The notes under the pieces: generated by a model
The model's input: the letters and a program-made list of their open reading frames with translations, nothing else
Databases searched by the model: none
Told to the model about the DNA's origin: nothing
Made by a program: the position numbers and the translations under genes
In this document: positions 46,939 to 54,655 of the stretch, piece after piece
How the letters are laid out: each line of letters opens with the position of its first letter
Numbering within the stretch: position 1 is the stretch's first letter
Origin: Oceanimonas pelagia
GTDB taxonomy: Bacteria > Pseudomonadota > Gammaproteobacteria > Enterobacterales > Aeromonadaceae
Direction of reading: 5' to 3'
Length of the DNA: 64,000 bases
NCBI RefSeq assembly: GCF_030849025.1
Contig: NZ_CP118224.1
Location: forward strand, 1,162,001 to 1,226,000

Positions 46939-47478
46939 ATGCATTTGACCATCCGCTTTGCCACTGTCCGCCCGGCGGCCTGGCCCGGCATACTGGCCCT
47001 GCTGTTGCTGCTGACCGGCTGGTCCGCCCGGGCCGCCGGTGAACTGCCCACACCCGAAGGGCGGGTGATTCTCACCGTGACCGGCAATGTCAAACACACC
47101 AACAGTGCCCACGGCGCCCGTTTCGACATGGCCATGCTGGAGCAGCTGCCCCAGCAGGAATTTGTTACCGACACGCCCTGGACCGACGGCCAGCACCACT
47201 TTCGTGGCGTTGAGCTGCGGGCCCTGTTGCAGCGCCTTGGCGCCGAGGGCAAGCGGCTCCGGCTGGTGGCCCTGAACGACTATCATCACGATATCGACAT
47301 GGCCCTGGTCAACAACATGCCCTTTGTACTGGCGACCCATATGGATGGCAAAACCATGAAAATTCGCGACAAGGGGCCGGTATGGCTGATGTTGCCGCTG
47401 TCCGGCAACGCCCAGTACAACACCAAGCGTTTTCATGAAATGCTGGTGTGGCAGCTGAAAACCCTGGAAATCCAGTGA
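46939..47478 (+). CDS. Secreted molybdopterin-oxidoreductase-fold protein lacking cysteine
   Basis: A 179-residue protein with a signal peptide (about residues 1-33, ending ARA) and a domain resembling the oxidoreductase molybdopterin-binding fold: VTGNVKHTNSAHG, FRGVELRALLQRLGA, RLVALNDYHHDIDMALV, THMDGKTMKIRDKGPVWLM. There is no cysteine anywhere, so the cysteine that ligates molybdenum in sulfite-oxidase-type enzymes is missing. It is more likely a ligand-binding or sensory protein than a redox enzyme. AAGGA precedes the ATG at 46939. It overlaps the following GGDEF-EAL gene by four bases. Confidence 0.75.
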   Translation: MHLTIRFATVRPAAWPGILALLLLLTGWSARAAGELPTPEGRVILTVTGNVKHTNSAHGARFDMAMLEQLPQQEFVTDTPWTDGQHHFRGVELRALLQRLGAEGKRLRLVALNDYHHDIDMALVNNMPFVLATHMDGKTMKIRDKGPVWLMLPLSGNAQYNTKRFHEMLVWQLKTLEIQ

Positions 47479-49379
47479 CCGTGAAAACCGTCAAGCTGGT
47501 GCTGCTTACCATTGCCGCCCTGCTGTTCAGTGCCAGCTCGCTGTACAGCTATAACCGCGATCTGGATGTGGTGACCTATGTGTCGGCCACCATCAAGGCG
47601 GTGGGCTGGGCCAGCTCCGAGCTGGAAATGGAAGTGCTCAAGTTTGACCACGCGCTGACCTCACTGGCGGCCGGCATTCGGGATGAAGACCATGCCCAGC
47701 TGCGGTTTGAATTGCTGTGGAGCCGTATCGACACCCTGCTGGAAGGTGAAGAAACCCGGCCCATGCGCGAACAACCCGGGGTCAAGCCGCTGCTGCTGGA
47801 GTTTCGCCAGCGCCTGCAGGAGTGGGAAGAGGCCGTTTACCGGCTGAACGCCGGCGACCGTCAGGGCATACTGGCGCTGAAGCAGGAACTGGCGCCGTAC
47901 CTGCAGCGGGCCCGGGAGCTGAACGTGGACAGCTTTTCCGGCAGCAGCGTCTGGCAGCAGCTCGACATCATCGGCGACATTCGCCTGCGCTCCACCATGT
48001 ATCTGGGAGGCCTGCTGATCAGCGGCGGCCTGATGCTGTGGCTGCTGCTCAGGGAAAACCGCCGTAACCGTTACCTTGCCTACCACGACATGCTCACCGG
48101 TCTGCCCAACCGCATGAACTTCTATCAGATGATGGAACAGTCCCTGAACCGGGCCCAGCGCGACCAGCACAACCTGGCGGTGCACATGGTGGATCTCAAC
48201 GGCTTCAAGGCCATCAACGACAGCCTGGGCCACGACGTGGGTGACCGGGTGCTCAAGGTGGTGGCTTCCCGGCTGAGCGTGGCGCTGGCCGGGCGTGGCC
48301 ACGTGGCCCGGCTGGGGGGCGACGAGTTTGTGGTGATCCAGCCTTTTGACCGGCGTGAAAAGGTCGAGCGGCTGAGCGAGCAGTTGCTGCGCAGCCTGGC
48401 GGGGGAGATCCGTCTGCCCGACGGTTGCCTGTCGCCCCAGGCCAGCATTGGCACCAGCTGCTATCCCGAGCATGGCACCACCATGGCCGAGCTGCTCAGC
48501 CATGCCGACACCGCCATGTATTACGCCAAGCACGATCCCAAGTTTGCCTCCCGGCTGTTTGAGCCGGGCATGGACGAACGCCGGTTGCGCAGCCAGAAAC
48601 TGGCGGTGGCGTTGCAGCTGGCCATTGAAAATGACGAGCTGAACCTGGTTTATCAGCCCATTTTCCGCCTGGACGGCGGCCATATCGAATCCCTTGAGGC
48701 CCTGCTGCGCTGGCATTCCGCCGAGCATGGCCATATCAGCCCGCTCGAGATCATTGCCGTGGCCGAGCATCATGGTCTGGCCCACCAGCTTAATCAGTGG
48801 GTGTTGTTGAGCGCCTGTCGTCAGCTGAAACACTGGCACCAGCAGGGCCACGGCTGGCTCAAGGTGAATGTCAACATCAGCCCGGAAATCTTCATGAGCG
48901 GCGAGCTGGGCAGCACGGTGAAAACGGTGTTGCAGCGCACCGGCCTGCCCGCCAGCGCCCTGGTGCTGGAGATCACCGAAGACACCAGCCTGTGGGATAC
49001 CGCCGGCTCCATCGACAACCTGGCCAGGCTGCGCCAGCTGGGGGTGGAAATTGCGCTCGATGACTTTGGCACCGGCTATTCCTCGTTCAGTCACCTGCGT
49101 CAGCTGCCGGTGAACAAGCTCAAGATCGACAAGTCCTTTGTGTCGGATCTGACCACGGACTCCCGCGCCGCCGATCTGGTGCATACCATTATTCGCCTGG
49201 CGGAGAGCCTCGACATGGAGGTGACCGCCGAGGGTATTGAGCTGCCCGAGCAGCAGCAGCACCTGCAGCGGCTGGGCTGCCAGCTGGGCCAGGGCTACCT
49301 GCTGGCCCGGCCATTGCCCGCCAGCCAGGTGGCCGACTGGCTGCAGCAGGATCTGCAGCGCTACACGCCCGCCGGCTAG
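47475..49379 (+). CDS. Membrane GGDEF-EAL cyclic di-GMP enzyme with periplasmic sensor
   Basis: About 634 residues. TM1 (about 6-25), a periplasmic helical region of about 150 residues, TM2 (about 176-196), GGDEF (about 210-365, RLGGDEFVV intact, HMVDLNGFKAINDSLGHDVGD) and EAL (about 380-630). The EAL domain keeps ESLEALLRW, VNVNISPE, LEITEDT, ALDDFGTGYSS, LKIDKSFV, TAEGIE and LGQGYLLARPL, so both domains look competent; there is no I-site RxxD. The start is GTG at 47475, overlapping the TGA of the MoCo-fold gene; GTG at 47481 is possible. Coupling suggests the secreted partner controls this enzyme through its periplasmic domain. Confidence 0.88.
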   Translation: MTVKTVKLVLLTIAALLFSASSLYSYNRDLDVVTYVSATIKAVGWASSELEMEVLKFDHALTSLAAGIRDEDHAQLRFELLWSRIDTLLEGEETRPMREQPGVKPLLLEFRQRLQEWEEAVYRLNAGDRQGILALKQELAPYLQRARELNVDSFSGSSVWQQLDIIGDIRLRSTMYLGGLLISGGLMLWLLLRENRRNRYLAYHDMLTGLPNRMNFYQMMEQSLNRAQRDQHNLAVHMVDLNGFKAINDSLGHDVGDRVLKVVASRLSVALAGRGHVARLGGDEFVVIQPFDRREKVERLSEQLLRSLAGEIRLPDGCLSPQASIGTSCYPEHGTTMAELLSHADTAMYYAKHDPKFASRLFEPGMDERRLRSQKLAVALQLAIENDELNLVYQPIFRLDGGHIESLEALLRWHSAEHGHISPLEIIAVAEHHGLAHQLNQWVLLSACRQLKHWHQQGHGWLKVNVNISPEIFMSGELGSTVKTVLQRTGLPASALVLEITEDTSLWDTAGSIDNLARLRQLGVEIALDDFGTGYSSFSHLRQLPVNKLKIDKSFVSDLTTDSRAADLVHTIIRLAESLDMEVTAEGIELPEQQQHLQRLGCQLGQGYLLARPLPASQVADWLQQDLQRYTPAG

Positions 49380-49494
49380 GGCACCATTTCTTCCTTCTCT
49401 GCTTCGCCCCGCAATTTGTTGTCCGTGCCTCATGGCCGCCCAAAACACCTGCTAGTGTTGAGTAATACCAAGCTGATTAATTCTGCACCTGTTT

Positions 49495-49533
49495 CGGCAC
49501 CCCGGCAGCGGGTGCCGGGTCGGCCGGCACCCG
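49495..49533 (+). promoter_or_regulatory. Mutually exclusive hairpins upstream of prpC
   Basis: Three segments: CGGCACCC (49495-49502), CGGGTGCCGG (49509-49518) and CCGGCACCCG (49524-49533). Segment 2 can pair with segment 1 (8 bp) or with segment 3 (10 bp) but not both. The region is 105-143 bp upstream of the prpC start. It may be an attenuator-like leader if transcribed; no obvious U-tract follows. Confidence 0.4.
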
Positions 49534-49637
49534 TGGGCAAACGACGCCGCGGCAGCCGCCACAACAGAGCCCCCATCGGCGCGTGCCTAATCTTCCTGGT
49601 ATGGATCACATCAAACAGCCTGCCGAGGAGACCCGCC

Positions 49638-50750
49638 ATGACCAACGCCGAAGGACTGCGCGGCCAGATCGCCGGCCAGACCGCCCTCTGTACCGTGGAC
49701 AAGACCGGCTCCGGCCTTAGCTACCGGGGTTACGATATTGAAGCGCTGGCGGCCCATGCCGAGTTTGAGGAAGTGGCGTTTTTGCTGCTGAAGGGAAGCC
49801 TGCCCAATGGCGGCGAACTGGCCGCCTTCAAGACCCGGCTGCGCGCCAACCGGGGCCTGCCGGCGGCGCTGCGCACCGTGCTGGAGCAGATTCCGGCCTC
49901 GGCCCACCCCATGGATGTGCTGCGTACCGGCTGCTCCATGCTGGGCAACCTGGAAACCGAGCGTGCATTCAGCGAGCAGCAGCAGGCCGCCGAGCGGCTG
50001 CTGGCCCTGCTGCCGTCCATGCTGTGTTACTGGTATCGCCATGCCCATGACGGTGAACGTATCGACACCGCCCTGGATGACGACAGCCTGGGTGGTCATT
50101 TTCTGCACATGCTGCGGGGGCGGACGCCGTCGACGCTGGACGTGCAGGTGATGCACTGTTCCCTGGTGCTTTATGCCGAGCACGAGTTCAATGCCTCCAC
50201 CTTTGCCGCCAGGGTGTGCGCCTCTACCCTGACCGATCTGCACTCGGCGGTGACCGCCGCCATCGGCACCCTGCGCGGTCCGCTGCACGGCGGCGCCAAC
50301 GAGGCGGCCATGGCCATGCTGGCGCAGTGGAGCAGCCCCGATGAGGCAGAAGCCGCCCTGCTCGAGATGCTGGCGCGCAAGGAAAAGGTCATGGGTTTTG
50401 GTCATGCGGTATACACCCGTAAGGATCCCCGCAACGCCATTATCAGATCCTGGGCCAAAAAGCTGGGTGAAGCGGTGGGCGACCGGGTGCTGTATCCGGT
50501 GTCGGAGCGGGTGGAGCAGGTGATGTGGCGAGAGAAAAAGCTGTTTGCCAACGCCGACTTTTATCATGCCAGCGCCTATCACTTCATGGGCATTCCCACC
50601 GGGTTGTTCACCCCCCTGTTCGTGCTCAGCCGAGTGACCGGCTGGAGTGCCCACATCATGGAGCAGCGGGCCCACAACCGCATTATTCGTCCCGGCGCCG
50701 ACTATGTGGGCCCGGCCCGCCGGGCCTGGGTGCCCATCGACAAGCGCTGA
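49638..50750 (+). CDS. prpC: 2-methylcitrate synthase PrpC
   Basis: A 370-residue citrate-synthase-family enzyme. It has the PrpC-type N-terminus GLRGQIAGQTALCTVDKTGSG, YRGYDIEALA, and active-site residues in RGPLHGGANEAAM, VMGFGHAVYTRKDPR and the late ADFYHASAYHFMGIP. It condenses propionyl-CoA with oxaloacetate to 2-methylcitrate. The ATG at 49638 has GAGGAG upstream; the frame runs back to 49416 without similarity. It is followed by prpD after 67 bp. prpB, prpR and acnD are not in the window. Confidence 0.93.
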   Translation: MTNAEGLRGQIAGQTALCTVDKTGSGLSYRGYDIEALAAHAEFEEVAFLLLKGSLPNGGELAAFKTRLRANRGLPAALRTVLEQIPASAHPMDVLRTGCSMLGNLETERAFSEQQQAAERLLALLPSMLCYWYRHAHDGERIDTALDDDSLGGHFLHMLRGRTPSTLDVQVMHCSLVLYAEHEFNASTFAARVCASTLTDLHSAVTAAIGTLRGPLHGGANEAAMAMLAQWSSPDEAEAALLEMLARKEKVMGFGHAVYTRKDPRNAIIRSWAKKLGEAVGDRVLYPVSERVEQVMWREKKLFANADFYHASAYHFMGIPTGLFTPLFVLSRVTGWSAHIMEQRAHNRIIRPGADYVGPARRAWVPIDKR

Positions 50751-50817
50751 GACTAGCAGGGGCTGGGGGAACACACACATTTCCACCCAATCCCCGCGGT
50801 AAGCAAGGAGCCGAGCC

Positions 50818-52269
50818 ATGCACAGTACCGTGAACAGCAACCGGCGCACCGCCCCCGACGCGCTGCTGGTGCACATCGCCGATTATGTGGCGGGCTCCCT
50901 GTGCGGCAGCCCGGAGGCGCGGCGCACCGCCCGCCACTGCCTGATGGATACCCTGGGCTGTGGCCTGCTGGCGCTGCGCTTTCCCGAATGCACCAAGCTG
51001 CTGGGGCCCCCGGTGCCGGGCATGCATGTGCGCCACGGTGCCCGGGTGCCCGGCACCTCCCACGAGCTGGATCCGGTGACTGCCGCCTTTAACATTGGCT
51101 GTCTTGTGCGCTGGCTCGACTTCAACGACACCTGGCTGGCCGCCGAATGGGGCCACCCGTCCGACAACCTGGGCGCCATTCTGGCCACCGCCGACTACCT
51201 CAGCCGGGTGGCGGTGGCCGAGGGGCGGGCGCCGCTCACCATGGGCGAGGTGCTTACCGCCATGATCAAGGCCCACGAAATTCAGGGCGTGCTGGCCCTG
51301 AACAACAGTTTCAACCGGGTGGGACTGGATCATGTGTTGCTGGTGCGGGTGGCGTCCACCGCCGTGGTTACCCGCCTGCTGGGCGGCGGCCATGGACAGA
51401 TTGTGGATGCCCTGTCTCAGGCCTGGGCCGACGGGGCGGCGCTGCGTGTTTACCGCCACGGGCCCAATACCGGCTCGCGCAAGTCCTGGGCGGCGGGGGA
51501 TGCCACCGCCCGGGCGGTACGGCTGGCCATGCTCACCCTGCAAGGGGAGGCGGGCATGCCATCGGTGCTGAGCGCGCCCCAGTGGGGCTTTCAGGAGGTG
51601 CTGTTTGCAGGCAGGCCCGTCACCCTGAGCCAGCCGCTGGGCAGCCATGTAATGGAAAACGTGCTGTTCAAGCTGAGCTATCCCGCCGAGTTCCATGCCC
51701 AGACCGCGGTGGAGTGCGCGGTGCAATTACACCCGCAGGTGGCGGACCGGATCGAGGAGATCGACCGTATCGAGCTTGCCACCCAGGAGCCGGCCATGCG
51801 CATCATCGCCAAGACCGGCCCCCTGGCCAATCCGGCGGATCGCGACCACTGCCTGCAATACATGGTGGCGGTGGCACTGTTGTACGGCACTCTCACCGCC
51901 GAGCACTACGAAGACGCCTTTCATCAGGGAGATGCGCGCATCGACGTGCTGCGCAACAAGATGCGGGTGGCGGAGGAGCCGCGCTACAGCGCCGACTACC
52001 TGCAGCCGGACAAGCGCTCCATTGCCAACGCCATTCAGGTGTTCTTTAAGGATGGCAGCCACACCGGGCGGGTGGAGGTGGAATACCCCCTCGGCCACCG
52101 TCGCCGCCGGCACGATGGCATACCGGTGCTGGAGCAAAAATTTCTGCACCATCTGCACACTCGTTTTCCCCGGGCGCAAAGCCGGCGCATTATTGACCTG
52201 TGCCAGGATCAGACCCGGCTGGAGGCGACCACGGTCAATGCGTTCATGGATCTGTGGGTAATCAACTGA
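50818..52269 (+). CDS. prpD: 2-methylcitrate dehydratase PrpD
   Basis: A 483-residue MmgE/PrpD-family enzyme (E. coli PrpD 483 aa). Visible blocks: [75 protein letters not shown] and [18 protein letters not shown]. It dehydrates 2-methylcitrate to 2-methyl-cis-aconitate without an iron-sulfur cluster. AAGGAGCC precedes the ATG. It completes the first two methylcitrate-cycle steps with prpC; a terminator follows. Confidence 0.95.
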   Translation: MHSTVNSNRRTAPDALLVHIADYVAGSLCGSPEARRTARHCLMDTLGCGLLALRFPECTKLLGPPVPGMHVRHGARVPGTSHELDPVTAAFNIGCLVRWLDFNDTWLAAEWGHPSDNLGAILATADYLSRVAVAEGRAPLTMGEVLTAMIKAHEIQGVLALNNSFNRVGLDHVLLVRVASTAVVTRLLGGGHGQIVDALSQAWADGAALRVYRHGPNTGSRKSWAAGDATARAVRLAMLTLQGEAGMPSVLSAPQWGFQEVLFAGRPVTLSQPLGSHVMENVLFKLSYPAEFHAQTAVECAVQLHPQVADRIEEIDRIELATQEPAMRIIAKTGPLANPADRDHCLQYMVAVALLYGTLTAEHYEDAFHQGDARIDVLRNKMRVAEEPRYSADYLQPDKRSIANAIQVFFKDGSHTGRVEVEYPLGHRRRRHDGIPVLEQKFLHHLHTRFPRAQSRRIIDLCQDQTRLEATTVNAFMDLWVIN

Positions 52270-52304
52270 GCCCGAAAGGGTAAGCCTCACTTCGGCTTCA
52301 CCAT

Positions 52305-52329
52305 GCCGGCCTCTGCGCCGGCCTTTTTA
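52305..52329 (+). terminator. Intrinsic terminator after prpD
   Basis: Stem GCCGGC / GCCGGC (self-complementary arms) with a 6-nt loop CTCTGC and a five-T tail. Confidence 0.82.
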
Positions 52330-52356
52330 TTGGTGTGTTACCGCTGTTACCAAAAC

Positions 52357-52372
52357 CGTGACTCACATCACA
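52357..52372. promoter_or_regulatory. CRP-like site upstream of the NCS1 permease
   Basis: CGTGA-N6-TCACA matches TGTGA-N6-TCACA at nine of ten positions. It lies 139-154 bp upstream of the permease ATG in an AT-rich region. Direct GTTACC repeats (52337, 52346) and GTAACA copies near 52473 and 52492 also occur in this gap. Confidence 0.5.
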
Positions 52373-52510
52373 TATGAAAAGCATCAACAAATTTGCATTT
52401 TATTGTTAACGATTTTGGTGGTACTTTGTTTACCTGTGATTCGGTTGATCATTTACATTCATCCGGATCGGGTAACATTTATCATCAGGCAGTAACAGGG
52501 AGAGGCCGCT

Positions 52511-53866
52511 ATGGCTGTACACGAGATGAACAACCCCGAGCTGATGCCGTCCACCGACAAGGACAGAGACATCAATATCTGGGACTTCACCATGCTCTGG
52601 GCGGGCATGACCATCAACATGGGGGCCTTTACCATGGGCGCCCAGCTGTATCCGGGCCTGTCGCCCTGGACCATTATCGGCGCCATTCTGGCGGCCTACG
52701 CCATCGTCACCAGCATTCTGATCCTGGCCGGTGACATCGGCATTCGTTACGGCATTCCGTTTACCGTTTACATTCGTGGTTGCTTTGGCTACAAGGGCGC
52801 CAAGATCCCCGCCGCCTTCCGGGCCATTCCGGCCTGCTTCTGGTTTGGCTTTCAGACCTGGGTGGCGGCGGTGGCCATTGGCAAGGTGCTGGAAATGTGG
52901 GTGGGCTACAGCAATACCACCATTCTCATTCTGATCTTCGGCGTGCTGCAGGTGGTGAATGCCATTTACGGCATGAAGGCCATGGCCAAGTTCGACTGGG
53001 TGGCCATTCCGGCGCTGACCATTCTGATCGGCCTGGTGACCTTCTGGCTGCTGCAGACCAACAACGCCACCATTGGCGACGTGCTGGCGGCCCCGTCTCT
53101 GGACAACGGCTCCTTCCTGTTTGCGGTCATGGCCATTGCCGGTATCTGGATTACCATGGGTCTGAACAGCCCGGATCTGACCCGCAAGCTTGAGCGCTCC
53201 CGGGATCACAGCAGCAAGAACTTCTTCGTACGCAACCGCAAGCCCTTTATTGCCCAGCTGGCCGGCCTGATCATCATTGGCTCCGGCATTCTGATGGTGG
53301 GCATGATCGGTGGCATTCTCACCGGCACCTGGGACCCCATTGAAATCGTGCTCAACTCCATGAGCTCCCCCGTGGTGCTGATCCTGAGCATGCTGACCAT
53401 CGCCTTCGCCCAGTGGTCCACCAATACCGTGGCCAACCTGATGCCGTCGGCGTTGATCCTGATGAACGTGTTCCCGCGCATGAGCTTTGCCAAGGGCGTG
53501 TCCATCTCCGGTGTGATTGGTCTGCTGATGATGCCCTGGCTGTTCGCCGACAACCTGCTGTGGTTCAGCGTGGTCACCTCCGGCCTGCTGGGTCCGGTAG
53601 CGGGTATCATGCTGGCCGACTTCTACCTGCTGCGCCGTGGCCGCATTCGGGTGGAAGACTTCTACGACCCCAAGGGCCCCTTTGTTTACCAGAATAACTA
53701 CAACCTGCGGGCCTTCCTGGTATACGGCGTGTCTTTCGTGTGCAGCCTGATCTTTGTGGACATGGCCTTCTTTGTGGGCCTGGTGATCAGCGTGGTGGGT
53801 TACACCCTGCTGATGAAACCCCTTGCCAAGCCGGCCGAGCTGCCCGAGGTGGCCGCCGAATCCTGA
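52511..53866 (+). CDS. NCS1-family permease (cytosine/purine/allantoin type)
   Basis: A 451-residue transporter with about twelve transmembrane helices. NCS1 features: INIWDFTMLWAGMTINMGAF in the first helix, DIGIRYGIPFTVYIRGCFGY, AIPACFWFGFQTWVAAVAIG and the late APSLDNGSFLFAVMAIAGIW to MGLNSPDLTRKL region. The family imports nucleobases, allantoin, hydantoins or thiamine precursors with cations. The substrate is not evident. AGGGAGAGG precedes the ATG. It is a single gene with a possible CRP site upstream and a terminator downstream. Confidence 0.85.
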   Translation: MAVHEMNNPELMPSTDKDRDINIWDFTMLWAGMTINMGAFTMGAQLYPGLSPWTIIGAILAAYAIVTSILILAGDIGIRYGIPFTVYIRGCFGYKGAKIPAAFRAIPACFWFGFQTWVAAVAIGKVLEMWVGYSNTTILILIFGVLQVVNAIYGMKAMAKFDWVAIPALTILIGLVTFWLLQTNNATIGDVLAAPSLDNGSFLFAVMAIAGIWITMGLNSPDLTRKLERSRDHSSKNFFVRNRKPFIAQLAGLIIIGSGILMVGMIGGILTGTWDPIEIVLNSMSSPVVLILSMLTIAFAQWSTNTVANLMPSALILMNVFPRMSFAKGVSISGVIGLLMMPWLFADNLLWFSVVTSGLLGPVAGIMLADFYLLRRGRIRVEDFYDPKGPFVYQNNYNLRAFLVYGVSFVCSLIFVDMAFFVGLVISVVGYTLLMKPLAKPAELPEVAAES

Positions 53867-53895
53867 GCATTCCGCTGTTAATCGTGTGCTTTTGG

Positions 53896-53917
53896 CCCCG
53901 CTGTGCGGGGTCTTTTT
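53896..53917 (+). terminator. Intrinsic terminator after the NCS1 permease
   Basis: Stem CCCCGC / GCGGGG with a TGT loop followed by TCTTTTTT. Confidence 0.9.
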
Positions 53918-53941
53918 TGTTGGGGGGAAAATGAGGGAAAG

Positions 53942-53975
53942 CATCTGGTTCCCACGGAACAGTGGGAACCAGATG
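53942..53975. terminator. 14-bp perfect stem-loop at the 3' end of torD
   Basis: CATCTGGTTCCCAC / GTGGGAACCAGATG with loop GGAACA, ending two bases beyond the torD stop. The run after it on the minus strand is only weakly T-rich, so it may cap the 3' end of the tor message. The GTTCC/GGAAC content suggests it could belong to a repeat family. Confidence 0.6.
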
Positions 53976-53977
53976 GG

Positions 53978-54655
53978 TCAGTGGGTACCTGCCTCAAGCA
54001 GCCGTTGCCGGCAAAAGGCGGTGACAAGCTGCGCCAGTGCCGGGTAGAAGGGACTGGCGGTGGCCTGTTGCCGGCAGCGCTGGCTGAAGGCGGACAGCCA
54101 GTTGCACAGCTCCTTTTCCAGAAACTGCGCCAGGCCGGCCAGCACCCGGGCCTGTGCCGGGGCATCCAGCTCGGCGAGCTGGCGGTAGCCGCCGGCAAGG
54201 TAATCCAGCATCACCGCCAGGTGATCCGCCGGCTCCCTGAAGTCGGCGGGCAGGGTGACGCCGGCATCCGCCAGCCGGTCCGCCATGCGCCGGGCCGGCC
54301 CGGCCATAAAGCCACCGCGCTCGGTGACATAACAGGAGGCATAGGGCGCGGCGCCGTGGCGGGCATCGCTCAAAAACAGGGTGGCGAAGTCCGCCGCCAG
54401 CTCCAGCCGGGGGTGCTCAAACAGGCCGAGGCCGGTGATGGCCGCCTGCAGGGCGCCGGCTTCTTCCGTCAGGCCGTCTTCTCTCAGCCAGTCCAGCAGC
54501 GGCGCGGCCTCACCGGCCCGGTAGGCGGCCAGGCTGGCGTCGTCCAGCTCCTTGCTCATCAGGGTGGCCAGCCACTGGCACAGCAGCGCCTGCCGTTGCC
54601 AGTGCTCGCTGGAATAAAAGGGCAGGGCGGTGCCTGCCTGCGTTGCCTGTGTCAT
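53978..54655 (-). CDS. torD: TorA-specific cytoplasmic chaperone TorD
   Basis: A 225-residue all-helical protein of the TorD/DmsD family. The conserved [20 protein letters not shown] block and [20 protein letters not shown] are present; the latter fits the EPxDHxxxxLEY signature of chaperones that bind Tat leaders and aid molybdenum cofactor insertion. The ATG overlaps the torA stop (ATGA), consistent with coupled production of chaperone and client. It is the last gene of torECAD. Confidence 0.93.
   Translation of the reverse strand: MTQATQAGTALPFYSSEHWQRQALLCQWLATLMSKELDDASLAAYRAGEAAPLLDWLREDGLTEEAGALQAAITGLGLFEHPRLELAADFATLFLSDARHGAAPYASCYVTERGGFMAGPARRMADRLADAGVTLPADFREPADHLAVMLDYLAGGYRQLAELDAPAQARVLAGLAQFLEKELCNWLSAFSQRCRQQATASPFYPALAQLVTAFCRQRLLEAGTH

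Noticed and set aside
49416-49637. N-terminal extension of PrpC
   Set aside because: The segment is Arg/Pro-rich, has no similarity, and a strong ribosome site precedes the ATG at 49638.
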